Source: Streptomyces sp. GSL17-111 (GTDB lineage: Bacteria > Actinomycetota > Actinomycetes > Streptomycetales > Streptomycetaceae). From it: a stretch of DNA of 64,000 bases. How positions within the stretch are numbered: position 1 is the stretch's first letter; the number at the start of each line of letters is the position of its first letter. A program made the position numbers and the translations under genes. Location of the stretch: the NCBI RefSeq assembly GCF_037911585.1, contig NZ_JBAJNS010000001.1, forward strand, positions 4,759,501-4,823,500, read 5' to 3'. Shown here one piece after another: positions 16,744 to 26,199 of the stretch. The notes under the pieces were generated by a model, which made no database searches, was not told the origin of the DNA, and was given only the letters and a program-made list of their open reading frames with translations.

Positions 16744-18903
16744 GTGACCACCTTGACCAGCCGTGCCTTCGACCTGCCGGATGACCGCGCGGCCAAGGCC
16801 GTCCCGGAGCTGATCGCCGATGACGAGCGGCACTTCGCGGCCCTCGAGGCGTGCCTGGCGGAGTCGGTCGCCGAGGTGTCCGCCCGGCTGGACGCCGCGC
16901 GCCGGGCGCCGGGCGGGGCCGGGCGGCAGGCGATGGACCGGGACGCGGAGGTCCACCGGCTGACCGGTCGTCTGGGTGCGCTGCGCCGTTTCGGGCTGGA
17001 CCTGTGCCTCGGACGCATGGTGGGTGCGGACGGCGGTGAGCCCGGGTACGTCGGACGGGTCGGCCTCACCGACGGCGCGGGACGCCGGTTGCTGCTCGAC
17101 TGGCGCTCGCCGGCCGCCGAGCCGTTCTTCGGAGCCACGCACGCCGACCCGATGGGGCTGGCCAGCCGCCGCCGCTACCGCTGGACGGGGGGACGGGTCA
17201 GCGACTACTGGGACGAGGTCTTCACCCCGGAGGGGCTGGCCGGTCACGCCGCGCTGGACGACCAGTCGGCGTTCGTCGCGAGCCTGGGCGGGCACCGCTC
17301 GGCGCGGATGCGGGACGTGCTGGGCACGATCCAGGCGGATCAGGACGCCGTCATCCGCGCCGGTTCCCGGGGTGCGCTCGTCGTCGACGGGGGCCCGGGG
17401 ACGGGCAAGACGGTCGTCGCCCTGCACCGCGCCGCCTACCTGCTGCACTCCGACCCGCGTCTGGGCCATCGCAGGGGCGGTGTGCTGTTCGTCGGCCCGC
17501 ACGAGCCGTACCTGGGGTACGTGGCCGACGTGCTGCCGAGCCTCGGGGAGGAGGGGGTGCGGACGTGCACGCTGCGGCACCTGGTCCCCGAGGGGGCCAC
17601 GGCGGTCGCCGAGGCCGATCCGGAGGTGGCGCGGCTGAAGTCCTCGGCCCGCCTGGTCGGGGCGGTCGAGGCCGCCGTCCGCTTCTACGAGGAGCCGCCC
17701 GCCGAGGTGACGACGGTGGCGACGGAGCTGGGGGACGTGCGGCTGGGTCCTGGTGAGTGGGCCCGGGCCTTCGCGGCGGTGGAGCCGGGGACCCCGCACA
17801 ACGAGGCACACGGGCAGATCCTGGACGAGATGCTCGCGGTCGTGGTGGACGAGCCGGGCGACAGCGTTCCGGCCGAGGTCCCGGCCGAGGTGCTGCGCCG
17901 GTCGTTGCGGCGCAGCCGGGAGCTCCTGACGGCCCTCCACCGCGCGTGGCCGCTGATCGAGGCGGCCGACCTCGTCGGTGACCTGTGGTCGGTGCCCGCC
18001 TACCTGCGCCGGTGCGCGCCCTGGCTCGGCCCGGCGGAGATCCGGGCGCTGCGGCGGGCCGACGCGCAGGCGTGGACCGTGTCCGACCTGCCGTTCCTGG
18101 ACGCCGCCCGGCAGCGGCTGGGCGATCCGGAGGCGTCGCGGCGTGCGCGGCGGCACGCGGCGGCCCGGGCCGCCGAACGCGAGCGGATGTCCGCGGTCGT
18201 CGACACGCTGCTGGCGAGCGACGACGACGGCGAGGGCGTCGTGACGATGCTGCACGGCGCTGACCTGCGCGACGCGCTGGCCGACGCGAGCGGGGCGCCC
18301 GGCGTCGAACCGGACCTGCTCGCCGGGCCGTTCGCGCACGTCGTCGTGGACGAGGCGCAGGAGCTGACGGACGCGGAGTGGCGGATGCTGCTCCTGCGGT
18401 GTCCGTCGCGCAGCTTCACCGTCGTGGGGGACCGGGCGCAGGCGCGGCGGGGGTTCTCGGAGTCGTGGCGGGAGCGGCTGGGGCGGCTCGGGTTCGACCG
18501 TATCGACGTGGCGTCGCTGCGCGTCAACTACCGCACGCCGCAGGAGGTCATGGCCGAGGCCGAGCCGGTGATCCGGGCGGTGCTCCCGGACGCCAACGTG
18601 CCGACGTCCGTGCGGAGGAGCGGTGTGCCCGTCGTCCACGGGGACGTGACGGAGCTGGGGCCGTTGCTGGCGGAGTGGCTCGCCGGGCACGCCGAGGGGA
18701 CCGCGTGCGTCATCGGCGACCCGACGTTCCGTGCGACGCCCCGCGTCCGGTCGCTGACGCCGGAGCTGGCGAAGGGGCTGGAGTTCGACCTGGTCGTCCT
18801 GGTGGAACCGGAGGCGTTCGGGGAGGGCGTGGCGGGGACGGTCGACCGCTACGTCGCCATGACGCGGGCCACGCGGCGGCTCGTGGTCCTCTCCCGCTCC
18901 TGA
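16744..18903 (+). CDS. helR: HelR-type RNA polymerase-recycling, rifamycin-protecting ATPase
   Basis: A 719-residue UvrD-like superfamily 1 ATPase of the HelD family. HelD/HelR proteins bind RNA polymerase and eject stalled complexes; HelR of Streptomyces displaces rifamycins from the enzyme. The N-terminal half carries the conserved AMDRDAEVHRLTGRLGALRRF and FGLDLCLGRMV blocks; ATPase motifs are Walker A DGGPGTGKTVVALHRAAYLL, Walker B HVVVDEAQELTDAEW, motif III FTVVGDRAQ, LRVNYRTPQE, and a terminal YVAMTRATRRLVVL. GTG 16744 has GGAG nine bases upstream. The perfect RAE upstream supports the HelR assignment over a generic HelD helicase and implies induction by rifamycins. Confidence 0.87.
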   Translation: MTTLTSRAFDLPDDRAAKAVPELIADDERHFAALEACLAESVAEVSARLDAARRAPGGAGRQAMDRDAEVHRLTGRLGALRRFGLDLCLGRMVGADGGEPGYVGRVGLTDGAGRRLLLDWRSPAAEPFFGATHADPMGLASRRRYRWTGGRVSDYWDEVFTPEGLAGHAALDDQSAFVASLGGHRSARMRDVLGTIQADQDAVIRAGSRGALVVDGGPGTGKTVVALHRAAYLLHSDPRLGHRRGGVLFVGPHEPYLGYVADVLPSLGEEGVRTCTLRHLVPEGATAVAEADPEVARLKSSARLVGAVEAAVRFYEEPPAEVTTVATELGDVRLGPGEWARAFAAVEPGTPHNEAHGQILDEMLAVVVDEPGDSVPAEVPAEVLRRSLRRSRELLTALHRAWPLIEAADLVGDLWSVPAYLRRCAPWLGPAEIRALRRADAQAWTVSDLPFLDAARQRLGDPEASRRARRHAAARAAERERMSAVVDTLLASDDDGEGVVTMLHGADLRDALADASGAPGVEPDLLAGPFAHVVVDEAQELTDAEWRMLLLRCPSRSFTVVGDRAQARRGFSESWRERLGRLGFDRIDVASLRVNYRTPQEVMAEAEPVIRAVLPDANVPTSVRRSGVPVVHGDVTELGPLLAEWLAGHAEGTACVIGDPTFRATPRVRSLTPELAKGLEFDLVVLVEPEAFGEGVAGTVDRYVAMTRATRRLVVLSRS

Positions 18904-18969
18904 GACCGGCCGGTCGGGCGGGCGGTCGTCACTCCCGGAATCCTCCGGCGATTCCTGGACAATGCGGGC

Positions 18970-20166
18970 ATGGAGCATCCGGAGACCCTGATCCTGATCA
19001 TGGCGGCGGCGGTCCTGGCGCCCCTGCTGGCCTACGGGCTCGGCCGCTGGGTCCGCGTGCCGCTGGTCATCTTCGAGATCGCGCTGGGCGTGCTGCTCGG
19101 CCCGGCCGTCCTGGGGTGGGCGCACCCGAGCACGGTGCTGGACACCCTGGCCGACCTGGGGCTGGCCATGCTCATCTTCCTCGCGGGCTACGAGTTGGGC
19201 CTCGGCGAGGTGCGCGGCCCCACGATGCGGCGCTCGGCGGTCGCCTGGCTCCTCGCGCTGGCCCTGGGCCTGGGGATCGCACTGGTGCTCACCGGCGCGG
19301 ACATCGACAAGAGCTTCGTGCTGGGCACCGCGCTGACCAGCACCGCGCTGGGGACGATCCTGCCGGTCCTGCGGGACGCGGGGGACCTGGACGGCCGGTT
19401 CGGCAGGGTCGTCCTCGCCTTCGGGGCGGTGGGGGAGTTCGGGCCGATCATCGCCATCGCGCTGCTGCTGAGCGGGCGTCAGCCGGTGGAGTCGGCCGCG
19501 CTGCTGGTGGCGTTCGCCGTGATCACGGCGGTGGCGGTCGTCTGGGCGCTGCGGCCCCGGCCGCCGTGGTTCGCGGATCTCGTCGCCAGGACGCTGCACA
19601 CCAGCGGGCAGTTCGCCGTGCGCTTCGTGATGCTGCTGCTGTTCTCCATGCTGGCGCTGTCGGCGGCGTTCGGTCTGGACGTGCTGCTGGGGGCGTTCGC
19701 GGCGGGCCTGCTGACGCGGCTGGTCCTGGCCGGTGCGCCCGAGAGCAGTGGGGAGGTGCTGGGCAAGGTGGAGGCGATGGGCTTCGGCTTCCTGGTGCCG
19801 CTGTTCTTCGTCGTCACCGGCGTTGAGTTCGACCTCGACGCGCTGCTGTCCGGCGGCCGGGCGCTGCTCCTGGTGCCCACGTTCCTCCTGCTCTTCCTCC
19901 TGGTGCGCGGTCTGCCCGTCCTCCTGGCGGCGCCGCGCGATCTCGGGAGGGCGGACCGGGCCGCGTTGACGCTGCATATGGCGACCTGTCTGCCGCTGGT
20001 GGTCGCCATCACCACCATCGGGCTCGACGACGACCTCATCGGGACGGACGAGGCGGCGGCGCTCGTGGGCGCGGCCATGGTGTCGGTTCTGGTCTTCCCG
20101 CTGCTCGCGCTGAGGCTTCGCCGACGGGCCGGGGTGCCGGGCGGGGCGGAGAACGAGGCCTGGTGA
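18970..20166 (+). CDS. CPA2 (Kef-type) cation:proton antiporter
   Basis: A 398-residue membrane protein with 11-12 hydrophobic spans and no C-terminal TrkA domain. Typical family features are PLVIFEIALGVLLGPAVLGW, LADLGLAMLIFLAGYELGL, the charged ion-pathway residues in GADIDKSFVLGTALTSTALGTILPVL, and a late FGFLVPLFFVVTGVEFDLDAL segment. It should exchange a monovalent cation for protons, but the ion is not readable. The ATG at 18970 is about seven bases from a GACAAT hexamer, so a leaderless mRNA is possible; cotranscription with helR (66-base gap) is also possible. Confidence 0.87.
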   Translation: MEHPETLILIMAAAVLAPLLAYGLGRWVRVPLVIFEIALGVLLGPAVLGWAHPSTVLDTLADLGLAMLIFLAGYELGLGEVRGPTMRRSAVAWLLALALGLGIALVLTGADIDKSFVLGTALTSTALGTILPVLRDAGDLDGRFGRVVLAFGAVGEFGPIIAIALLLSGRQPVESAALLVAFAVITAVAVVWALRPRPPWFADLVARTLHTSGQFAVRFVMLLLFSMLALSAAFGLDVLLGAFAAGLLTRLVLAGAPESSGEVLGKVEAMGFGFLVPLFFVVTGVEFDLDALLSGGRALLLVPTFLLLFLLVRGLPVLLAAPRDLGRADRAALTLHMATCLPLVVAITTIGLDDDLIGTDEAAALVGAAMVSVLVFPLLALRLRRRAGVPGGAENEAW

Positions 20167-20189
20167 GGCGGGCCGTCCCCGGTGTGACG

Positions 20190-20223
20190 CGGAGCCCCCC
20201 GGCCGGTGGCGCGGGGGGCTCCG
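20190..20223. terminator. Bidirectional terminator
   Basis: CGGAGCCCCCC (20190-20200) pairs perfectly with GGGGGGCTCCG (20213-20223) between the convergent antiporter and GH3 genes. Confidence 0.82.
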
Positions 20224-20239
20224 TCGGTGGGCCGGTCGG

Positions 20240-23200
20240 TCAGGACGCGGCGCGGTAGGCGGTGGTGAGCGAGCGGAGCGCCTGGGTCAGGCGGCCCGCG
20301 GTGAGGTGCCGGTCGGCCGCCGCGAAGGGTGCGGAGACGGCGGGGGTGAGGTCCTGCCCGATGCGGTGCTGGGTGATGGCGCGGGCCGTGGCCTCGATCC
20401 GGTGAGCGGCGGGGGAGTCGGCGCGGCCCACGCGTTCGAGGGCCGAGGCGGCGAGGGTGAGGGTCTTGAGGGTGGCCAGGCCGCCCTGCGGGGCCCGGGC
20501 CGAGGTGGTCAGGCCCCAGCCGTAGGGGTACTGCGGGTCGTAGGTGGAGTCGCCCACGTTGATGGGCAGTTGGGACTCGGTACGCGGCCAGGTGACCGGG
20601 AGGCGGCCGGTGAAGGGCCGCTCGCCGTAGAGCACGTCGGCGACCCCGGTGCCCTCGGTGCCGGGGAGCCAGGAGGCGACGAGGGCGTCGATGGCGTCGA
20701 GCCGGTCCCCGATGAGCTGCGGTCGTCCCGAGACGATGAGCACGGCGCACTCCATGGCGGCGCACACGGTGTCGACGGCCCGCTGGTCGGCGGCGGAGAG
20801 TTCCAGGTCGTGGCCGTTGCCGACGTCCCCCATGCCTTCGGCGTAGGGGGTCTCGCCCACGACGACGACGCCGACGTCGTGCCCGTCGGTGGGGGCCGAG
20901 GCGTCGGCGGAGTGGGTGAGGGCGGCGTCGGGGGCGACGGCGCGCAGCCCGTCGAGGATCGTCGTGCCCTCGGTGATGTCGCCCGAGGAGCCCTGCCAGC
21001 TGATGGTCCAGCCGCCGGCCTGGTTGCCGAGGTCGTCGGCGTTGGATCCGGCGACGTAGACCTTCTGGTCCCGGCGCAGGGGCAGGACGCCGTCGTTCTT
21101 CAGGAGCACCTGGGACGCCGCGACCGCCTCGCGGGCGACGGCGCGGTGTTCGGGCGAGCCGACGGCGTCGAGGTGGGTGGTGTCGGCGAACGGCTTCTCG
21201 AACAGGCCGAGGCGGAACTTCTGGGTGAGGATGCGGGCGACGGCGTCGTCGACGCGGGCCTCGGTGACGCGGCCCGCCTCGACCTCGGCGATGAGCGTGC
21301 TGCGGAAGTCGCGGTAGGCGGTCGGCACCATGACCATGTCGATGCCGGCGTTGACGGACGTGCGCACGTCGCTCGCGTAGTCGCCGGGGATCTGGTCGAT
21401 GGCCTGCCAGTCGCTGATGACGAAGCCGGTGAAGCCCATGCGGTCCTTGAGGACGCCGTTGATCCGCTCGGCGTCGGCGTGCATCTTCACCGGCCCGGCG
21501 CCGTCGCCGATGACGTCCAGGGAGGAGTAGGAGGGCATGACGGTGCCGACGCCCCGGTCGACGGCGTCCTCGAAGGGCGCGAGGTGGACGGCCTCCAGTT
21601 CCTCGGGCGTCACGCGGGTGACGCCCTGGTCGATGGTGTAGTCGCCGGTCGTGGACGAGCCGTAGGTGGTGCCGCCGTCGCCGACGAAGTGCTTGGCGGT
21701 GGCGAGGACCTTGTCGTTGCGGGCCAGGTCGCTGCCGTCGGCGTCGCCCTGGAGCCCCTGGACGACGGTGTTCATGGCGGTCACGAGGTCGGGGTCCTCG
21801 CCGAAGGACTCGTAGGCGCGGCCCCAGCGTTCGTCGCGGCTGACGCACAGGCAGGGCGCGAAGTTCCACGGGACTCCGGTGGCGCGGACCTCGGTGGCGG
21901 TCACCTCTCCGGTGCGCCGGGCGAGCTCGGGGTCGCGGGTGGCGCCGAGGCCGATGTTGTGCGGCATGACGGTGGCGCCGACGACGTTGTTGTGCCCGTG
22001 CACGGCGTCGACGCCGTAGATCAGCGGGATCTGCAGGCGGCTCGCCCGCGTCCGGAGCTGGTAGTCGTCCGTCATCCGGGCCCAGGCCTCGGGGGTGTTG
22101 GGCGTCGGGACGGAGCCGCCCCCGGAGAGCAGGGAGCCCAGGTGGTGGGCGGCGATGTCGCCGGGTGCGCGCAGCGCGTTGCGTTCGGCCTGGGTCATCT
22201 GCCCGGCCTTCTCGTCCAGCGTCATCCGGTCGAGCAGGTCCGCCACGCGGTCCGCGACGGGGAGCGTGGCGTCGAGGTAGGGCAGCCCGTGGGCGTCGAT
22301 GACCACGACGGGCGGCTCGGGGGGCGCGGTGGCGCCGGCGACGTCCAGGGTGACGGGCACGGTCTCGGCCGTCTCGTCGTCCTCGTCGCGCAGGGTGGTG
22401 ACGGCGATCTCGCGGGTGGTGCCGGACGGCGTCCCGGCGGGGAAGGTGAGGGTGCCGGAGGCGGCGGTGTGGTCGGTGCCGGGGGTCGCGGTGCCGCCCT
22501 CGGTGGCGTAGTCGACCGTGACGGGCGCGGCCAGGGGCGCCGCGCCGGTGGTGGTGACGGTGACGCCGACCCGGGCGGTCTCGCCCTCCTGGACGGGATG
22601 GACGGCGGAGTCCAGGACGATCCGGGCGTCCGGGGCGGGATCGGCGGTGCCGTACAGCTCGACGCCGTCCATGGCGAACGTGCCGGGCGCGCCGGTCGGC
22701 AGGGTGACGGCGTAGCCCCACACGCGGTCCAGGCCGAGGACCTGGTCGATGCCGCCCACGGGCTGGTGGTCGGTGCGGTACTCGAACCGGGAGAAGGGCA
22801 GTTCGACCAGGTGCCAGCCCTGCTGGTCGTCGGTGAAGGACGTCGTCCACAGCTCGGACGCCTCGCCGTGCTCGCCGCCGTCCTTCAGTTCGACGTGGAT
22901 CCGGTCGCCGGAGCCGGGCGGCTGGGGTTCGTCGTTCTGCCCGTACCACCACAAGCGCAGGCCCCGGTGGGCACTCCAGTCGTGCGGAGGTTCGGCCGAG
23001 GCGAAGTTGTGGCTGAAGCCGCCCCACGCGCTGATGTCGTAGTCGCCTTCGAGGACGTGCTCGCCCTCGGGGGCGTCGGCGCGTTCGGCGAGCCGGAGCT
23101 CCGGGTGGTCGTCGGCGTCGCCGCCCCAGGTGAACAGGCCGCCGGCGGGCGGTTCGGCGAAGGGCACCTCGCCCTCGAAGCGGTCGACGGGGACGGGATC

Positions 23201-23317
23201 GGGTCCGGCGGCCGCCGCCGGGTTCGTCCCGGCGGGGGAGAAGGGCAGCAGTCCGGTGAGGACGGCCGCGGAGGCGAGGAGGGCGAGGCCGCCCCGCCCT
23301 CTCCTTGTCGTAGGCAT
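20240..23317 (-). CDS. Secreted multidomain GH3 beta-glucosidase-type hydrolase
   Basis: A 1025-residue exported glycoside hydrolase. The N-terminal signal peptide has a basic MPTTRRGRGG, a hydrophobic core LALLASAAVLTGLLPF and an Ala-rich cleavage region. Next is a beta-sandwich resembling CBM11/CIA30 domains (about 45-220; FTWGGDADDHPEL, GLRLWWYGQND), then a Calx-beta-like domain (about 230-330; VDYATEGGTATPGTDHTAASG), then the GH3 barrel (VADLLDRMTLDEKAGQMTQ, LIYGVDAVHGHNN, KHFVGDGGT) with nucleophile Asp in GFVISDWQAID, and the GH3 C-terminal domain (LLKNDGVLPL). Substrates are probably beta-1,4 or beta-1,3 glucans or mixed-linkage glucan oligomers. ATG 23317 follows AAAGGGAACG. I saw no CebR-type operator upstream. 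Confidence 0.88.
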   Translation of the reverse strand: MPTTRRGRGGLALLASAAVLTGLLPFSPAGTNPAAAAGPDPVPVDRFEGEVPFAEPPAGGLFTWGGDADDHPELRLAERADAPEGEHVLEGDYDISAWGGFSHNFASAEPPHDWSAHRGLRLWWYGQNDEPQPPGSGDRIHVELKDGGEHGEASELWTTSFTDDQQGWHLVELPFSRFEYRTDHQPVGGIDQVLGLDRVWGYAVTLPTGAPGTFAMDGVELYGTADPAPDARIVLDSAVHPVQEGETARVGVTVTTTGAAPLAAPVTVDYATEGGTATPGTDHTAASGTLTFPAGTPSGTTREIAVTTLRDEDDETAETVPVTLDVAGATAPPEPPVVVIDAHGLPYLDATLPVADRVADLLDRMTLDEKAGQMTQAERNALRAPGDIAAHHLGSLLSGGGSVPTPNTPEAWARMTDDYQLRTRASRLQIPLIYGVDAVHGHNNVVGATVMPHNIGLGATRDPELARRTGEVTATEVRATGVPWNFAPCLCVSRDERWGRAYESFGEDPDLVTAMNTVVQGLQGDADGSDLARNDKVLATAKHFVGDGGTTYGSSTTGDYTIDQGVTRVTPEELEAVHLAPFEDAVDRGVGTVMPSYSSLDVIGDGAGPVKMHADAERINGVLKDRMGFTGFVISDWQAIDQIPGDYASDVRTSVNAGIDMVMVPTAYRDFRSTLIAEVEAGRVTEARVDDAVARILTQKFRLGLFEKPFADTTHLDAVGSPEHRAVAREAVAASQVLLKNDGVLPLRRDQKVYVAGSNADDLGNQAGGWTISWQGSSGDITEGTTILDGLRAVAPDAALTHSADASAPTDGHDVGVVVVGETPYAEGMGDVGNGHDLELSAADQRAVDTVCAAMECAVLIVSGRPQLIGDRLDAIDALVASWLPGTEGTGVADVLYGERPFTGRLPVTWPRTESQLPINVGDSTYDPQYPYGWGLTTSARAPQGGLATLKTLTLAASALERVGRADSPAAHRIEATARAITQHRIGQDLTPAVSAPFAAADRHLTAGRLTQALRSLTTAYRAAS

Positions 23318-23505
23318 GACACGTTCCCTTTCGTCGAGGACGAGGGTCGTACGCACGGCCTGGAGTTAACTGGTCCGGTCCTGAGCCGTCAACACTTCAC
23401 GTCAACACCGTCCCGACATCGGGAACCACCGGACTCACGCGCCGTGTGTGTTCACCACTTGAACGGGTGATCCGTCCTGGGCCGCTCGGACAGGCCAGAA
23501 AGTGG

Positions 23506-23540
23506 CCGGTCGGCCGCCCCGCAGCGGGGCGGCCGACCGG
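23506..23540. terminator. Terminator of the acyltransferase operon
   Basis: A 16-bp perfect stem (CCGGTCGGCCGCCCCG and its complement) with a 3-base loop, 37 bases past the acyltransferase stop codon. It separates this operon from the GH3 promoter. Confidence 0.85.
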
Positions 23541-23576
23541 GGGTCAGCACGCGGTCAGGGCGCAGTCAGCACGCGG

Positions 23577-25349
23577 TCAGGACGGCGAGAGCAGGGCGCG
23601 CAGCTGGGCGACGGCCTCGCGCAGGGCGTCGGCGAAGGTCTCCATCGCGGCGGCGACCGGCCGGGGCGTGCTCAGGTAGACGTGGAAGCGGTCGGGGAGC
23701 AGCACGTACGCCACGCCGATGCACTGCGGGCTCGTCGAACCGAAGCCGAAGTACTGGATGTGGGTGGAGGGTGCGGAGCTGGTGCTCAGGTAGTCGGCGC
23801 GCATCGTCAGCCAGCCGGGTGAGCGGAACAGGGCGGGCTGCGGGCCGCCCCGGCGGCGCTGGATCAGCTCCAGCTCCCACAGGTGCTGCTCGGGCGCCTG
23901 GCCGGCCTGGCACTGCCGGGCCCGGGCCACGTGGGCCCCGGCGGCCGCGTGGAAGGCGGCGCGGCGGGTCTCCGCGTCGGCCCCCCGGTCCTCCATCGCG
24001 CTCACGAACCGCCGCATCTCCGGGGTGACGACGCGCATCGCCTCGGTGCGCCCGTAGCGGTACTGGCGGGTCGCGATCGACTCGTACGTCGCGCCCAGGT
24101 GCCCCTTCGCGCGCTGGTGCGCGAGCTGGTAGGCGCACTGGACGAAGGCGTCGGGGGAGACACCGAGGGCCTTGGCGGCGGTGCTGCCGAAGTCGTCGAA
24201 CGCGACGGTGGCGGTGGCCGTGGCGGCGCCGTGCTCGGCGAAGGAGGCGGCGGCCCCGGTGACGCGGGCGCGCAGCGCGGCGTCCAGGGTGAAGTCGAGC
24301 GGTGCCACGGCGGGCAGGCCCTGCGACCGGGCCCCCAGCGCGCGGGCACGCTCCTCGGCGGGGCTCTCCAGCAGGGCGTCGACGAAGCCGAGGACGGTCG
24401 TGCCGTCCAGCTCGCAGTGCTCGACGTTGACGCCCGCGCGGCCGTCGGCGAACACCACCAGCGACACCGCCTTGTCGAACCAGCGGTTGCCCCGGTCACC
24501 GTGCAGCAGCTCGTCGCAGGCTGCCTTGGCCCCGGCGGGGGCGACGTCCTCCAGGCAGAGGCAGAACAGCGCGGTCTCGATGTCCTCCAGCGCCTCGGCG
24601 TTGCCCGGGTCGAGGGCCTGGAGGGAGGCCCGCGCGCTCGCCCACTCGGCCCGCGCCAGGGTGGTGAGATGGCCGACGGGGAAGGGCTCCGGGGCGGCGG
24701 CCGTCCGCATCACGTGCCGCAGTCCGGCTTCGAGGTCCGCCAGGCTGTGCGGGACGCCGTCGGGGCCGAGGACGTCCATGCGCACCAGGTGGCCCCGGTG
24801 CAGCACGACGATGTGGCGCGCGTCGGACGGCCCCGGCCACGCCTCGCTCCACGGGGCGCGGACGGTGTCCTGCTCGGCGCCGGGGATGCGGGTGGTGGAG
24901 AACAGGTAGGCGCCCTGGACCATGGACTGCGGCACGCCGCGCTGCGTCGCGGGCGGCACGAGGTCGTCGTCGAGCCGCCGCTTGTGGTCGAGGGCCGCTG
25001 CGACGAGGCCGGCGGCGCGCGGCACCTGGGCCGCTTCGGCGTCCTCGAACAGGAAGAAGAAGTTGGCGTTCAGCGCGATCCGGTCCCGGCGGCCGAGGTA
25101 GCGGTAGGGCCAGAACGTGTCGAGCCAGCTGTGCACGCCCTCGCTCGCGTCGTACGCGCTCAGGGCCGCGTGCAGCTCGGGGCCGGGGCCGCCCGGCCCC
25201 TGGAAGGCCGCCACCTCCGCCTCGGTGGCGGCCAGTTCCTCGTCGGTCAGCAGCGGTGCGCACCAGCTGAGGAAGCGCTCGCAGCTCTCCTCAAGGGTGG
25301 GCAGGGGGACGCGCGGCAGCTCGGCCTCGCGGGCGAAGACGCTCTTCAA
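23577..25349 (-). CDS. Choline/carnitine O-acyltransferase-family enzyme
   Basis: A 590-residue member of the carnitine/choline acyltransferase family, mostly known from eukaryotes. Readable family features: an N-terminal LPRVPLPTLEESCERFLSW, SWLDTFWPYRYLGRRDRIAL, catalytic His311 in GVNVEHCELDG, the CoA-binding region GVSPDAFVQCAYQLAHQR then YESIATRQYRYGRTEAMRVV, and the terminal STHIQYFGFGS with CIGVAYVLLPDRFHVYLS. The enzyme should transfer an acyl group between CoA and a hydroxylated quaternary amine. The start is TTG 25349, overlapping the upstream stop as TTGA, so translation is coupled to the methyltransferase. A chain-length or acceptor preference cannot be read. Confidence 0.87.
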   Translation of the reverse strand: MKSVFAREAELPRVPLPTLEESCERFLSWCAPLLTDEELAATEAEVAAFQGPGGPGPELHAALSAYDASEGVHSWLDTFWPYRYLGRRDRIALNANFFFLFEDAEAAQVPRAAGLVAAALDHKRRLDDDLVPPATQRGVPQSMVQGAYLFSTTRIPGAEQDTVRAPWSEAWPGPSDARHIVVLHRGHLVRMDVLGPDGVPHSLADLEAGLRHVMRTAAAPEPFPVGHLTTLARAEWASARASLQALDPGNAEALEDIETALFCLCLEDVAPAGAKAACDELLHGDRGNRWFDKAVSLVVFADGRAGVNVEHCELDGTTVLGFVDALLESPAEERARALGARSQGLPAVAPLDFTLDAALRARVTGAAASFAEHGAATATATVAFDDFGSTAAKALGVSPDAFVQCAYQLAHQRAKGHLGATYESIATRQYRYGRTEAMRVVTPEMRRFVSAMEDRGADAETRRAAFHAAAGAHVARARQCQAGQAPEQHLWELELIQRRRGGPQPALFRSPGWLTMRADYLSTSSAPSTHIQYFGFGSTSPQCIGVAYVLLPDRFHVYLSTPRPVAAAMETFADALREAVAQLRALLSPS

Positions 25350-26170
25350 GGACGCTCTCGTTTCGGTTCGTCGGGACGGGAGAGGAAAAGCTGTGCGGCG
25401 AACCAGCCGTCCGCTTCGAGGTCGCCGGGCGGCACGCCCGCGGCCGCCATGCCGGCCAGCACGCGGTCCTGCTCCTGCGGGGAGGCGAAGCGCCGCTGCG
25501 GGAAGAGGCCCTCGACGCGGGTGGTGCGGTAGCCGAGCTCGGCCAGGGCCCGCGCGATGGGGTCGAAGGGGAACATCCGCAGCACGAAGTGGGCCATCCA
25601 CGGGCGGCGGCCGCCCTGCGCCGCGACGACGCGGGTGAGGGTGCGCTCGGTGACGTAGCCGAGGCAGCCGGTGGAGACGACCAGGTCGGTGCCCGCGAGG
25701 AGCTCCCGCTGCGCGGCCGTGGGTTCCTCCTGCTCCAGGTCGGCGTGGACGGCGTCGTCGAGGTGGCCGGCCCGCACCGCGTAGGACAGGGCTTCGGCGG
25801 AGGTGTCCAGCCCGACGACCCGGACGGGGGCCGGGCGCCGGGTGCGCGCCCGCGCGCGGTCCTCGGCCAGGAGTTCGGCGCGGGTGCGCCGGTCCTCGCC
25901 GCCGGGGGCGTAGTGCTCGTACAGCGCCTCCATCGTCGTGTCCTGCTTCAGCAGCGCGGCGTTGATGCCGTACGAGCAGCCGATGTCCAGCACCTGCGGT
26001 ACCGCGACGCCGTGGGTGTCGCGGTACTCCCGGACCAGCTTGGCGAAGTAGGGCTTGGCGTGCTGCGGGACGGTGTAGCCGAGCGGGCGGAGCGCGGTGA
26101 AGTAGGGGCGCGGGTCGGGCTGGGTGTAGATGTGGTCGAGCGAGACTTTGCCGGTCGCGTCGAAACGCAC
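25346..26170 (-). CDS. Class I SAM-dependent methyltransferase
   Basis: A 274-residue methyltransferase. The SAM-binding loop VLDIGCSYGINAALLK is near residue 60, followed by motif II-like VRVVGLDTSAEALSYAVRAG, an acidic DLEQE, and DLVVSTGCLGYVTERTL. An N-terminal SLDHIYTQPDPRPYFTAL segment precedes the Rossmann fold. The C-terminal part (ALAELGYRTTRVEGLFPQRRF) likely closes the active site. GTG 26170 lies 29 bases after the dioxygenase stop, and the end overlaps the acyltransferase start. An N-methyltransferase making a quaternary amine would fit the context, but the sequence alone does not show what is methylated. Confidence 0.85.
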   Translation of the reverse strand: MRFDATGKVSLDHIYTQPDPRPYFTALRPLGYTVPQHAKPYFAKLVREYRDTHGVAVPQVLDIGCSYGINAALLKQDTTMEALYEHYAPGGEDRRTRAELLAEDRARARTRRPAPVRVVGLDTSAEALSYAVRAGHLDDAVHADLEQEEPTAAQRELLAGTDLVVSTGCLGYVTERTLTRVVAAQGGRRPWMAHFVLRMFPFDPIARALAELGYRTTRVEGLFPQRRFASPQEQDRVLAGMAAAGVPPGDLEADGWFAAQLFLSRPDEPKRERP

Positions 26171-26199
26171 AGGGACGGCCTCCGTGAGTGCGGTGGGTG

